NCBI GenBank assembly: GCA_947579665.1
Contig: OX388345.1
Coordinates: forward strand, 34,625,849 to 34,689,848
Direction: 5' to 3'
Source: Sympetrum striolatum
Taxonomy: Eukaryota; Arthropoda; Insecta; Odonata; Libellulidae
Length of the DNA: 64,000 bases
Below the pieces are notes generated by a model. It ran no database searches, was not told where the DNA came from, and saw nothing but the letters and a program-made list of their open reading frames with translations. Made by a program: the position numbers and the translations under genes. This document shows positions 24,377-36,811 of the stretch, in pieces. Each line of letters starts with the position of its first letter. Within the stretch, counting starts at the first letter, position 1.

Positions 24377-27300
24377 ATATTAATTTCATCCCGATTTTTG
24401 TTGTTTGTACTCGCACTTGGTAGCAGTACTGATACTTATACTAATTATGTGTAAAAATGATTTTTAACTCTTTAAGTAACTTTTGTAATTTAATAATCGA
24501 CTGCAAACTTTGATTTTATCTTTGATATTTTAAGTGAATATATTTATAAATTTACCAAGTGAAAAAATTTAACAATACTGTGTATACATTATGATACCTT
24601 TTGACAAAAATTATATCTTTCACCTTATAATCAACAAGTTATATGATAAACAGACTGCATATAGAATTGTTTAAATTACGCAATAGTTAAATACAATTTA
24701 AAATTAATGAACATTATAAGTCCTGCTAAGCCTAAAGCCTGTCCAGAGCAAGCATGTTCAGCAATGGCGGAAAATTTGCGTTCCTTATATTTCAGGGCCC
24801 TGCGGTGTTCGTCATTCAACAGCAGAATATTATTGTTCGATATATATCTTGCGAACATTTTATTTTGTAATGTTAGAACTGACGTTTATTCATTAATAAT
24901 AGTAGAACTGACGTTTATTTACTATACGTGTCATTTGTTAAATTTTCTATTAAATATTAAATCTTCGTCAGAGTATAAATAGGATAATAACTGAAGGAAA
25001 TGATTTTTAGTTTGATTGGACCGAGAAAAAGGAATTTGGTGTACTTTGAGAAATTTATCATTAAATGGATGAAGATATTAAGAAATATTTACACGGAATG
25101 TCGTTAGGGTTAAAACTTCGGTGTGGATAAGAAAGATAGATCAAATTTTGGATATTTATTAATAAATTTGGAAGCTTAATTATTTTCTGATAGTTTGGAC
25201 CTCATGGAGACAGCGATGTAACTACACAAGAAAAATTTTGTTTAAGGGAATGCAGAAAGCCATAGGACATAGTTTGGAAACGAATTATGAAAAAAGATTC
25301 GATGGCAAGAAATGGGAAGATAAGGAGAGGATGGATTGGTTCAGTTGGAAAATGATAGAGGAGGTGAAAGTTTCCGAGTATTCAGGAAGCAAGATAAAAG
25401 TGGAAGGATAGATAAGGAAGTTCGGAGAATAATTTATCAGGAATTGTGCTGTTTGAGGGACTTCGTACTGGATAAAATATCAAAAAGATGAGCAGGGATA
25501 TGTTCTTAAAGATGCAAAAAAGAAGAGTAATAGAGATAAAAATTGGTTCAGAGACAAGGTTCATATCATATAAAGAATATATTTCTCTTCATTCATTGTG
25601 AAGTTCAATTTCCACAATATCTCGGCCACTAACGTGGATTTTAAAGGTTCATATTATCATTTTACAGAAAGTTCGCTTCCTTTCTCACTTCCGGTGTTTT
25701 TCATAATGTAGAAAGGTATAGAGTACCAGAAAATTTCAATGAAGAAGCTCTATTAGGCTAGTAATGAAGTTCGAGTAACCGCAGATCTTTGATGGTAGAT
25801 ATCTTTGTGTTAGCCAATTTAAAGAAAATGATGGTTAATATTGTGATTATTATATTGTGGTTTGGGTCATACGAGTTATAAAAATGCTAGGTTTACTTGA
25901 AAAATTGATTTTCCTATCTACTGTCAAATTTAATCTTATTTCTGGGCTCTGACTTACTTTTGAATGATACATGACTTTACACAAGGCAGAGCTGCTGAAA
26001 GTACCGGTAAATCACTTTTTCAGTATTGTCTTCTAAAATTTACTCCCATATTTTTGCATTCCCTTATCATTATTCCGTCATATGATTTTATGGTAGCGTA
26101 ACTGGCAATTATTTAGTTTATCCAATGGTTGACAAGGATAATGACATGTCATATGACTTCAATTCTGTTTGGTTTAAGTAAGTGTATATAGATAAGGATA
26201 TTTTATGCCAGATGAGCCTATAGCTATGAGATGTCGAAAACCTTTCCTAACATTGTTATCAAAGATAACGGTATTTGGCTTCCCCATTGTTCTCCTATCT
26301 TTTAGACCGTAACTACATAGATATGAAGCATGGGGCGATCTTTAGAAGCTGTTTCTATTGTCACAACTCTCTTGATTCAGAGGAAACCCTTCTGTAGAAT
26401 CAGGTTTTAATCTTTCAGTAACACGGATTATTTATTTTCTCTCCGCTGTCAATGGCCACGCCGCGCGATTTTTCAGTTGCAGGTTGTTAAGGTTGAGCAT
26501 GTCAACACACTGCCGTTGTTATGAAGAATAGATTGATCAACAAATGGACCATGAGCCGAAATACGGTACACTTAGCCTTTTAAACCTGCCTACTAATCTA
26601 CCTTAATAATAAATTTAGTCACGAAAAGTTGTATCCACTGGCAGATAAATGTGAAACCTTATTTAATTAATTATTACAATTTAACTATTTACCTTGCCTG
26701 CTGAATAGTTTGTTAATGTGATTCTTAATATGTTAATGCTTTTTTGAATTGTTTTAATGGTTTGATTTTATATTTATGTACATACAAGTGCCACTTATAT
26801 TCTAGGAAAATAATCTTGAAATAAGAGAAGAAAGGGTTGTTATCTGATTAAAAGAAGGTAGGGAAACCATTTCACATGATTTATTAAAAAACAAAAAAGC
26901 GACCGGCTTCGGATAAATCGCCATTATTAGTTACTGTAAATACTAGGAAATGCTAACGCTTATATACTGGGCTTGCATCTGGCCAAAGATGATAGATTAT
27001 ATTCTGATTTAGCGAATTCCATACTTTGATAAATTAAATATACGAAAACTGTCAACGATTTTCATTTCTCATTCATAGAATATTATTATATAAATCACAA
27101 CTTTTCTTATTCGTTATGCTTAAAAAAATTAGTTAAATATTCTCGTAATTACCATTCCTTTCGACGTCATTCCGCTTTCGCATTTGCGAAATTCAGTCCC
27201 TTGAGGCAGTGTTGGGCGGTATTAGCCAGCTGTTATTTCCACGCTTATTTGATGAGTATTCATTATTTTGAAATGCCTACTGTTGATCAACTTTTTTTAC

Positions 27301-27559
27301 TAAGAACGGGAATAAATTATCGCGGACAGCTTGATTAGAGGTTTCCGCATTTTTTTATAGGGAAGCGAATATTTCTCCGATTGCTACAACTAGGTTCTCA
27401 ACTCTACATAATATAAAGCTCAGAACCGGGCGGACACGCCCACTTGTTTCGGTTGCTAACGCTCCTCGACGAAGAGATCTCGGGTGGAAACATCGTCGAA
27501 ATAGGTATTTATCCTGCGGTAAAAAATCATCGGTGATCGTTAGAGTTACTCAGAGTATG
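24377..27559. other. AT-rich unassigned DNA
   Basis: No gene recognised. A 17-bp direct repeat (TAGAACTGACGTTTATT at about 24873 and 24903) is the only local repetition noted. Confidence 0.45.
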
Positions 27560-27724
27560 ATCCCAAGGAAAAACGAACTTGAAAAAGTCTGACTAGGCTG
27601 GGAATCGAACCCGGGATCTTCCTCTATCCGGGAGGCTGCCTTAACCACTAGGCTGCCGAGACAGAGCAGAGGGTTCGATTCCTGGCCCAGTCAGACTTTT
27701 TTCAAGTCCGTTTTTCCTTGGGAT
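27560..27724. mobile_element. Head-to-head pair of tRNA-derived SINEs (family D), a natural foldback
   Basis: The minus-strand copy (about 27660 down to 27560) has a full tRNA-like head: box A region GCCTAGTGGTTAAGGC and box B GGTTCGATTCC, followed by CAGCCTAGTCAGAC and CGTTTTTCCTTGGGAT. The plus copy begins at 27671 directly at box B and repeats the same downstream sequence to 27724. The arms (27560-27612 and 27671-27724) therefore form an inverted repeat of about 53 bp with about 90% identity around a 58-base loop that holds the intact head. The plus copy lacks box A and is 5'-truncated. Either the second copy inserted at the head of the first, or an aberrant fold-back reverse transcription made both at once. 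Confidence 0.8.
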
Positions 27725-27860
27725 TTTTCCTGGGTGCACGCCCTTATGTGCAATTTACCCTTTACCCTTTCCATCATGGGAAGGAATAATCTTTGATTTA
27801 CTTATCACGAGGAAGCTTGCGTATTGGAATCCAATGATAAACAGAAGCGAAAAATTGCAT

Positions 27861-27936
27861 TATGACCCGGACTCGAACTCTGATTTCCCCTCTCTCTCTC
27901 TCCCCGGGGAGGTGTTTTAACCACTAAACTATCATA
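27861..27936 (-). mobile_element. tRNA-like SINE head with CT-rich insertion
   Basis: On the minus strand TAGTTTAGTGGTTAAAAC (box A region) and GAGTTCGAGTCC (box B) are spaced as in a tRNA, but the anticodon region holds a GA/CT repeat (plus-strand CTCTCTCTCTC at 27891-27901). The cloverleaf is spoiled, so this is a SINE head or a tRNA pseudogene. It faces the next element head to head. Confidence 0.65.
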
Positions 27937-27974
27937 ATATTAACTTTTGTTAATTTAACTGAAGACTAATTGAC

Positions 27975-28047
27975 GCGGCACGGTACTTAAGTGGTTAAAA
28001 TATCTACCAGGAAAGTAGGAGATCCGGGTTCGAGTACCAGTAATATC
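27975..28047 (+). mobile_element. tRNA-like SINE head
   Basis: GGTACTTAAGTGGTTAAAAT (box A region) and GGGTTCGAGTACC (box B, one mismatch) give a tRNA-like head; the middle GAAAGTAGGAG differs from the copy at 27861. It is the fourth tRNA-like head within 500 bp and forms a second divergent pair. No tail is recognised. Confidence 0.65.
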
Positions 28048-31000
28048 GCTATTTTTTTATAAACATGAGTGTTTTACCTTTCGGTAGGTTCATGTACATC
28101 AAAATTGAAATAACAAAATCCCTATTTAATGCCATCTACTCCACCTTTTAAGTCTTCTAACATCTTTTGTCCTTGTCTTCCACTCTGTTCTTCCCCTTAA
28201 TTCTACCCTCAGTTACTTTCTTCAGTAATACATCTCCTCTCAATATTTGACCCACCCATTTCTTCTGTCAATATTAATCACTTCAATTAAAGCCCTCTCC
28301 TCCCCAACCATCTCTAACACCTCCGTTTTTGTTTTTCTATCAACTTAATTTTTCCATTTCGTCGCTTTTTACTTATGTTTAATGTTATTTAGGTTATAAA
28401 AGCTATGGAGTGATATCGTTGCAGTTCTTCAATAGGTTGAACAAATACTTTCTTTTGTTTTTATTTCATATCCGGTGTCTCATGATCTTCTCCGGTTGCC
28501 ATTCAGCCCCTTCTTGTGATTCCTGAGTCACTCACTCGTTTGCTTTCCTGGTCAAGACTTCCTTGGTCCCACAAATGGTTCGATAAATTTCTAACATCGC
28601 GTAGAAATCAAGTCATGCTTCTGGAGAGGAAATGAGTTTTTATCGGGAAATGTCTGCCTGTGAGAAGTATAAAAATGGCTGTTTTTCAAGCTTACTTTTT
28701 CTCCTAAGGATTTAAAAGTAAAAGGGAAGAAAGGCAAAATTTAATGATGAAACGATTCCAAAATTCTTAGATCACATTCTTTGTATTAATAGGAAAAAGA
28801 ATTTATCGTTTTAGTTTATATGCAGATATGAATATTGATCTAAGATCAATAAATGTGTGTATTAAGCAGAATATTGAGCAAAATTAATATTTAGAAAAAA
28901 ATCCGCGTTTTATTTTGTCACAAGACATTAAAATGTCAAGATCTGACACAGTAGATAAGTTTTGCAATATGATTAATATATATGTATATCCCTCCGAGTA
29001 GATAATAACAATATAATTGTTTGTTAATTTTTACCCATCATAGCTCATACACTTTAATTTCACCTTGGCATTTTCCCCTCAATTCTCTGACGTATTTACA
29101 TTCTGCATTTCGCCAATAATTACTTCAAAATCGTACCTCTCACAGTGTAGTATTTCTACGAACCTATCATATTTTTTTCGCTAATTGCTGTATAACATAT
29201 CAGTATTCCATGAAACGTCATTGCTGCTTTCGAGGTCAGAAGAAAGTGTTCTACTATATGAAACCAGAGACCAGTTCCACGTAATTAAAAAAAATAAGAT
29301 TGGAATAACGTTTTTTTGACGTCGTAGTAGCAGTAGTAGGAAACCCTCTTCCGACTCTCAACTTCTGCAAAATATTTCGTTGTTACATCAGTTTCTCTCC
29401 GTGAAGAAAATGAGATAATTTGTAGTAAACAGTGGAACGTCCACTTGGAATTCCTAGTAAGCGATCCGTGCACTTTCACATAAAGTTCTCTGAAAAGAAA
29501 ATCGTTCTAATCCTCACGTCGCCGTCCACTCGACGTTAAGTAAGAGGAACTTGTTTCAAAAGAATTCAAATCGAAATGATGCAATAAAGTATCATGTTTC
29601 ATTCGACCAATTATATTGTTTCAATAAGTAGGAAGGTTTCAATAATGACAACAACTGCATCATTCAAGGGCGAACATGGAATTAGGTCAACATTATGATG
29701 TTACTTAAAATCATTTTAATTACAGCTTCATTTTTGATTGTCAATATGACTGGAACAACCATAAAAATTCTTCCTCACATTATACCAGACGCAAGAATGG
29801 TCTAGATATGAGATTTTATACATGTTTGACATAAACACTTCCGTGTAGAGAAAGTTTGTGAGGAAAGGGCTAAGGGAGGAATTCCGCAAAAAAATTAGTT
29901 TTTAGTTTTCAATTCATTCTCAGTTGAAATAGTAGCTTAAGTAGTGTTTAAACTTCCTTAAATTAAAATTAATATACCTTATATACTCCTGTAATAGTAG
30001 AGCTATTAGTCAATTTTTAATCCTGAATTTAAGAGATCAACTTTTATGCCGATATTGCTTTGTAAATAACATGGAAATAATATGAATAAATGATTGCGCG
30101 ATAGCAATATCACATAATTTCCTGTTTTCCTCTTCATTGAGTTGATTTTATCGTACCTTTCCACCCAATGATAGTTAAGACCGATCCAGAGGTATGGACT
30201 CTCTGAGACGATAGTATTTTCTGGTATAGTGATTGTATTTGGCCTTATTTTTGTTGATGTTATGAGTTGGGATGGAAATAATGTCTCGGTTTTATATTTT
30301 TTATCTAATGCTTATTATCGTGCAGATATTAATTTTTATATATTACAAATCTAATCTATCACGTTAGCTTTACGTATGGCAGTAAATATCCATTTCGATT
30401 GCAGACATACGTAGAGATGTAAGGCATTAAGTATAATACTATTTAATTTTGTGGTATCAATTATTAGGGATATCAAAAATATGGATTACAATTTCTATTT
30501 ATAATTTCGCTGAATATACACTGAAATGTAACTAAACAGTAAAATGTGTAGCGATATGAAGTAATTAAATCGAATTGAATCGAATCTGCTTTTATCCAGA
30601 AAGTATGTAATTTAAGTATATTTTATGAATTTGTTTCGTATTCCTTAAACTTAATGTCATTTTGATTCATAAATAAATCAGACGTTTAATTATTTTTTTA
30701 AAGTTCAGTTTAAATGATTATGAGCATGATAGATACTATAAAACTCCTCTAACATTCTCTACGTCGGCTAATGTTTAAAAAAAAAATCCTCATCATAATG
30801 ATTTATAATTAAAATATTTACTTTTGCTCTCCTCTTTATCGCTATACTCGGAGTCAGATATCACTCTCACTTACTGTCCCGATACCAGTAGTGTTTAATT
30901 CATCGCTACAAACCGCACCAATCGATTTTTTTAATTCGCGACATCCCTTTCTCCTCATAATCGCCTCATTACCACCCCTTCCTCCTCTTGCCCTTGAAGT

Positions 31001-32215
31001 TGGTCGGTCACATACCTGAGGCCGACCGATGTGACCCTGACCGACCAACCCGAAGGAACACCGCCGAGGGATGGGAGATATCATTAAGGGAAACGTGTGT
31101 TAGCGTGCGTGCGTACGTGGGAAGGCATGTGCAGAAAGAGCTCCGAAGGGGAGCGGAAGACAGCCTGAGGTCACTCCGGAAGGGCAAAGAGGTCACGATG
31201 ATGAGATCATCCCCGGCGAGAAAGGGGATGCGATTTTCCTCTTGCACAGAAAATAAATTCGCTATTTTCTCAGAAAATTTCCCTCTGGATGTTTTTTCGT
31301 GATCGAGAAGTAGCAGGCGACTACTCTTTTCAATGCATTTTGTAAGAAATTCTGGACTTTCCATTCACTTCTGTTGAAAATTTCCCTCAAATATTTTCAC
31401 CTGCCTAAGTATCAACACTAACCAAAAGAAAAAGGTTCGAAGCTGACATTGTTGTAAAAAATCCCTTGTTTCTTGAATTCGAGAATTGATTGCACCTTTT
31501 CAAAAGAAACGGAACAAAACACCGCATCTCTATGAAATGTAGCATTTTTGTTGATTTTTGCGATTATGCTGTAAATAAACAAAAAATAATCACGGTATGA
31601 TGTATGGTATTTTACTTAATACTCAATACTGAATTTCAAATAATTCTGACCAACTCCATAATTTTACTCTAACGTCGAGCAAATTTCTCCCATTTAAAAT
31701 ACATTTGCCCGTGCATTTTAAATTAAGAAGCATCGGTGACCTACAGGAAGGAAATACAGGAAAGCATCACATTACAGGAAGCATCCGTGACTTCATGATG
31801 GTGAATGGAGAATAGAAAGGGACGTCTCCGCGATATTAGCAGGTGCGAGGGAGAATTTGAACGATCGAGAGAGGAAGTGGAGGGACGTGGCTGATTGTTC
31901 CAAATGGTTGTATATATTCCTTCAGCAGTGGCAAGATTTTTTTTTGGCTTCCTGTATCTCTGTCCTTAACCCAACGTGGAATTCACCATTGGTGAGGCGA
32001 GCTCATCTGCAGTATGAAATGCGCGAGACGCAACTTGGATTGAGGAGTTGATTTGATCACGACGAGGAAGGGAAGTCGAGATGAGACATGCTTTGGGGCC
32101 TCAAGGAAGGGCTTTCAAAATATTTTGTTTTAGAGGCGTTGGAAAATAAACAAATCGTGTTCTTCGAGTAGCTTCTGAGGGGACAAGATTAAGGAGTGGC
32201 GTTTCCTGAGTATCA
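28048..32215. other. Unassigned DNA; GC-rich patch 30960-31230 with hairpin
   Basis: No gene recognised. The GC-rich patch at 30960-31230 has 104-codon plus and 118-codon minus frames that resemble nothing I know. It also holds a stem of 12 bp (GTTGGTCGGTCA at 30999-31010 with its complement at 31038-31049). The remainder is AT-rich. Confidence 0.4.
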
Positions 32216-32268
32216 ATGGCGACTTTTCGTCATTAATGGCGACTGTTCATCATTAATGGCGACTATAT
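32216..32268. repeat. 20-bp minisatellite, almost three units
   Basis: ATGGCGACT recurs at 32216, 32236 and 32256, each followed by TTTTCGTCATTA, GTTCATCATTA or ATATAA, giving an exact 20-bp spacing. Confidence 0.85.
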
Positions 32269-32909
32269 AATGCGTTCTAACTTGCTTCTGTTAAGGGTAT
32301 GGCTACATCAGATAAAGTGATGGTAATAAATATAGCTGATTATGCTCCATAATAATAAACACTAAATACTTGATTAAATACTAAAAAATTAATGAAAACT
32401 GTATTTCGTATTTTCCACGATGTATCTAAGTACTACCGATTTCTGACTTCCAGCCATCGCCGCAGGTAGCGCACTGGATTAACTAAATGGTCATTAGGAA
32501 CTTTAACTTTCTGGAAGTCTATTTACCATAAATTGGCTAAAATATGGTAAAATCGCCTAATGGGAACCTCTTCAAAAGGTATTTTACAGTTTCTTATACA
32601 GAAGCGATATTTTTATGTAAAATTTTTGATTGATCTATTTTACTTGGGAGAACGTTTTCATTATATTTACTCTATCAATTGAACTTGTTGCCTGGAAGTA
32701 CCCTCACTTCCACTTACAGATATGAGAAAAAGAGAAAAATGGCAATCGAACTAAAAATTATTTCGTTTTCTCATTATCATTTCATTACTCATCTTTTTAA
32801 AAAATTGTCATGCCTTCTTTTCAATCTTTTTACAGATTTCAGTCGTAAAGTTAGTGTTTCAATTGTAGCGGTGGTTAGTAATTCAAAGGAAAAGTTTCTG
32901 GTGATTTTT

Positions 32910-33177
32910 TATAGTGGAAATTTCAGAGTATGATAAATAAATTTGCAAGTTTTCAATAATAGCATCTTTTAAATATTAATTACCAAAGCAGATATTAAGA
33001 GAATAATGCGTTTTATGTCCTTCAAAGCGAATAAGAATCACATTATAGTGGAAATTTCAGAGTATGATAAATAAATTTGCAAGTTTTCAATAATAGCATC
33101 TTTTAAATATTAATTACCAAAGCAGATATTAAGAGAATAATGCGTTTTATGTCCTTCAAAGCGAATAAGAATCACAT
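32910..33177. repeat. Perfect 134-bp tandem duplication
   Basis: Positions 32910-33043 and 33044-33177 are identical base for base by eye. The unit has no coding or structural feature. Complete identity in otherwise old, diverged DNA means a very recent duplication, or an assembly artefact. Confidence 0.95.
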
Positions 33178-33299
33178 CTATTTTTAGAGCTAATTTTTAA
33201 TTTGATTCATAAATATTTGAATAACAAATCCTCTTTTATCATACCCATCCTCGTTAATTGCATGCTTATCGACTTAAAGAGAAAACTTGAGTTAGAAAT

Positions 33300-33400
33300 A
33301 TAAGTGAACAGGGTTAGGGAAATCGAAAAGATCTTAGGAAAGAATACTCCGTTGCTGGAAAACGCCCACTAAAGAGAGGGCTAAAAAACGTATACAAACT
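33300..33400 (-). mobile_element. Fragment of non-LTR family B 3' region
   Basis: Plus-strand CCGTTGCTGGAAAACGCCCA, then GAGAGGGCTAAAAAACG matches CGTTGCGGGAAAACACCCAC, then GAAGGGGGGTGAAAAAAAC in the longer copy at 16720-16830. The terminal AATAAAGG part is absent. Confidence 0.5.
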
Positions 33401-34939
33401 TAGCGATGGTAATAACTAAAAGATGATTAAAAATGATAATTTAAGTAAATAAATGGTCCAAAAAGTACATAAAGGCGCACAATTAATTACACACACAATA
33501 ATATGTGGATAATAAAATAGAAAAACATATACATTATAACAAATATATAGTAAGTTAAATTTGTAAAAAAACAAAATCCATTGATAAACTTGATTTCTCA
33601 TCATCAAAATAGATACATTGATAATCACTGATGTGCGTGAAAACACGTGAAACTATAAATATATTTTTAAGCGTCCTTGAAGAGAAATTTATATGATGAA
33701 CTTTGGATTTATAAAGGGAAAGATATATCCGTATCTTAAAGAGGAAGAAAGTCACGTTTTTGCCTCATGATAGTTTTCAAGTTAAAATTTCCGTTACTTT
33801 CACAACATAAGAGAGAAATATTTTACTTTAAATTTTTTCATGTCATATAGTATGTTGCTCTTTTTTCTCTCTTCAAATGTAAAACGTTAAACGTTTACGC
33901 AGCTAGAATATACGTCGTTGCAAGAATAAAATTTAAATTTATTTCTTAAAATAATCAAATTTAGGATATTTTTATTTTTCGATGTAAAAAATAAAATCTT
34001 CAAGCCGTCCGGAGTCAAAATTCAATATGAGATAAAAATTTACATTGACCGTCAATTCCACGGATTTTAGGAGTGCTAAAGTTTGGATTATTTTAGCATA
34101 TTTTGTATGATTTGTAGTCATCAACAGTAATAATCCTTATGAATTATCGCAAATTATGAGTTATATTTCTTCTTTAGTATAGTTTTTAATTGTAACGTCT
34201 GAAGTAAGCGAATCCTATACGTGATAAATGTGTTTTGCGAGAGTACTTGCATAAGGTCGCATTACATTTTATGCATTTAGATTAGGGTAAATCGACGGAA
34301 GAAATAGCTTGAATATAGCCAATATATGTGGTGATCTTTAATATATGTTTCACTGAGGATATATCTGTCATAGATCAGACAAAATTTCCAGCGTTCAAGG
34401 TCTGATTCAGTGGTACAATAGTTCGAGGTAAAAGGTTAGGAGAAGTTCCTTCATTCGAGAAGGAACGGGAGATATCTTAGGTTCGAAAATTTTCCAAGGA
34501 AACCTTTGGTGATAGTTACACTAAGACGGATTTCTTGGAAGTATTTGTTCTTTCAAATACTAATCGACGCTCCGGCTTAGCATTTCAGAGATACGGGGAT
34601 TTTTTTCCATACCGTTCATGGAATTGAATGTCAAGCGCGCACATTCTTTGAGGCGACCGCTAAGTCATCCCATTATCTTTCCCCCTCACTATCCGTCACT
34701 CGTTCATTAAATGAAAAGCTTCCGTCAATATTTTAGTATGGCCAAGTATTCGAAAGCGTAGCACTTATCGAGGTTGAACAAACCATATTGTTATTATATA
34801 AATATTTGTGCAAATAGGTGCAGGACCCTATGGCAGTGGTTAAAACTTAAAAATACTTTCAATATAGAAATATAAAAAAAATTTACGTTGTGCACAAAGT
34901 CAAAATCACATGATTTCAAAGAGAATTGTTACTTGTAAT
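33401..34939. other. AT-rich unassigned DNA
   Basis: No gene or repeat recognised apart from an 8-bp stem (GTTCCTTC with GAAGGAAC) near 34445-34468. Confidence 0.45.
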
Positions 34940-35280
34940 GAGGGGAACACTCATCTGTCTGGCGTTTGCCCTAGAAGGGTTCCTCCCTCCCCCCTCTTCT
35001 AGGCCTTAGTCATAAAACTTACAAGAAAAATAAAAAAATACACCTTAGAAAATTATTAAACCAATATGCATATGATAATAATCACCTTTTTAACAATATT
35101 TACTTAAATTTTCAATTATCCATTTGTCTATCACTTACGATGAGTTAAACAAATACCTACAAGACGTTCTTCAACTTAGCCTTGAAGGTACGCGCACGAA
35201 AAGGGAATGGCTCAAATATACTCGCAGGCAAGACGTTCCACTGCTCAGTTGTTCTATTAAATAAAGATTATTTTCCTACA
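34940..35280 (-). mobile_element. Non-LTR retrotransposon remnant: C-terminal end of ORF2 and 3' UTR
   Basis: On the minus strand, 35276-35157 translates to SLFNRTTEQWNVLP, then ASIFEPFPF and FKAKLKNVL, followed by a stop at 35157-35159. The pattern (aromatic-N/P-R-T-x-x-x-W-N-x-L-P, later F-K-x-x-L) is typical of the far C-terminus of jockey/CR1-like LINE reverse transcriptases. An in-frame stop just before SLFNR stands where the related copy at 59012 has Tyr, so it is a pseudogene. About 200 bp of probable 3' UTR follows to about 34940. The rest of the reverse transcriptase is missing (5' truncation). Confidence 0.7.
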
Positions 35281-36487
35281 TTTGTCCTCTGGGGTAGGGG
35301 CTTAATTTTATGTTTATGATACAATACCTATGCTTTCGAATAAAAAAATTATTCCGTTATCACTAGTTCTTGAAAAGGATAGACTAATTACCGGTACTGT
35401 ATCGTTCACTTTCAACTCGTGAAATAAAATTATTTTACCTAACTTATCGGGAACGCCGTTTTTACGCATAACAATGGGGCTCAAAGGTCAAGAGACTGAA
35501 GACTTTAGAGATGATGCAATCTTATTTGCACTTTTCTTGAAATTCTCCTATCTGGTGCTATCTAACAATTTATGACCTGAATACCTCCGAAAATTTTAAC
35601 ATCAGAATTGCTTGATACAAAAGTCGCAGCATGAATCGGCAAAATAGGATTTGTTTGTTTGGGAAAAAATACGGTCACCGCTAAAAGAGTTATCGCTCCC
35701 TGACTTCGTAGAAAGTTACCCAAGGTTGTACCCATCAATGGTCTTACTACAATGAATTCGATGGTCTTTGTATTAACTAATTCATAATTGTGTTATGAAT
35801 TCTAGGAAAAGTAGTTTCTTTAACGTTATATGTATTCGTATAGATTGTATAGCTGTCGTTATTTATTAAATTATACGAAAGCTCTTATCCTCATCAATAA
35901 ATTGACAATAATAACGTATAAATATCTGTTGGGAAATCGTTGTTTAATATAACCTTCACTAAGCTTTCAATTGATCCCTTTAATGCATTATTTTATATCA
36001 CTTTGCTTATTATTTTAATGCATTGATATTTCATCAGACCTGATTGAAACTTTTCAAAATTGGCTATCATTCCCTAATACATGTGAAGTGAGTTTTTTCA
36101 AAACGTCTTGTTGCTTGTATTTTAGAGGAGTTTTTTGAAACAAAATTTACTTTTTCAAATAAAAAAAATGCGGTTCTGTCTGTTGAGGATATTTTATCTA
36201 CTGTTTTGGTTTACTTTTTATCTGAAATATTTCCTGGTCATTTATTAGTAATTAATAATTTAAATTAGTAAATACACCCATTTTGTTATTTACCTCGGTT
36301 ATCTCTACCTTTGATGTAAATTAAAATAACTTTTTGTCGGAACCATTGGAAACTTCACTTCCGTTAAATCAATGATTTCATAGTGAACTATTTCCCTTAT
36401 AATCTTGTTTGTTTAGACGTATGTCTCAATACCGAATATGTTGGATTGCAGTTATAAGAAGCGTGGGTCGAGCAACTCATAAACTTA
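35281..36487. other. AT-rich unassigned DNA
   Basis: Part of 35281-35760 could be more of the preceding LINE, but I could not read a coherent reverse transcriptase frame there. Nothing else recognised. Confidence 0.4.
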
Positions 36488-36811
36488 GTCAATATTAGGT
36501 ACTATTTATGCAAGGTATTTTGAGTGAGGATTTATTTATCAATCAGTAAAAGAGATATTCTTCATTGGATATCCTTTAATCATGTTTCAGTATATATTAT
36601 TAAAGTAGTGAGAATTATAGCCTTTTACATCAATTAAAATACACATAAATTAACAAAATTTGTCAATATTGATATTTATCCAAGGAATGTTGAGTGAGAA
36701 TATATTTGTCTATTAATAAAAGAGATATTCTTATTGGATATCCTTCTATCATATTTCAGTAAATATTATTAAAGTGGTGGGAATTATAGCCATCAAAAGC
36801 AATTAAAATCC
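36488..36811. repeat. Imperfect tandem duplication, 174-bp unit
   Basis: Units begin with GTCAATATT at 36488 and 36662 and share AAAGAGATATTCTTNATTGG, then GGATATCCTT, ATTATTAAAGT and GAATTATAGCC in order. Divergence of the order of 15-20% by eye indicates an old event. Confidence 0.85.

Noticed and set aside
27590..27660. Functional tRNA gene on the minus strand
   Set aside because: Boxes A and B are good, but the acceptor ends do not pair properly and the body continues into SINE sequence shared by the inverted copy.
32455..32515. GGTAGCGCACTGGATTAACT, resembling a tRNA 5' half
   Set aside because: No box B at the expected distance.
34740..35000. LTR of a retrovirus-like element
   Set aside because: No paired direct repeat with TG...CA ends, primer-binding site or polypurine tract was seen here or elsewhere in the window.
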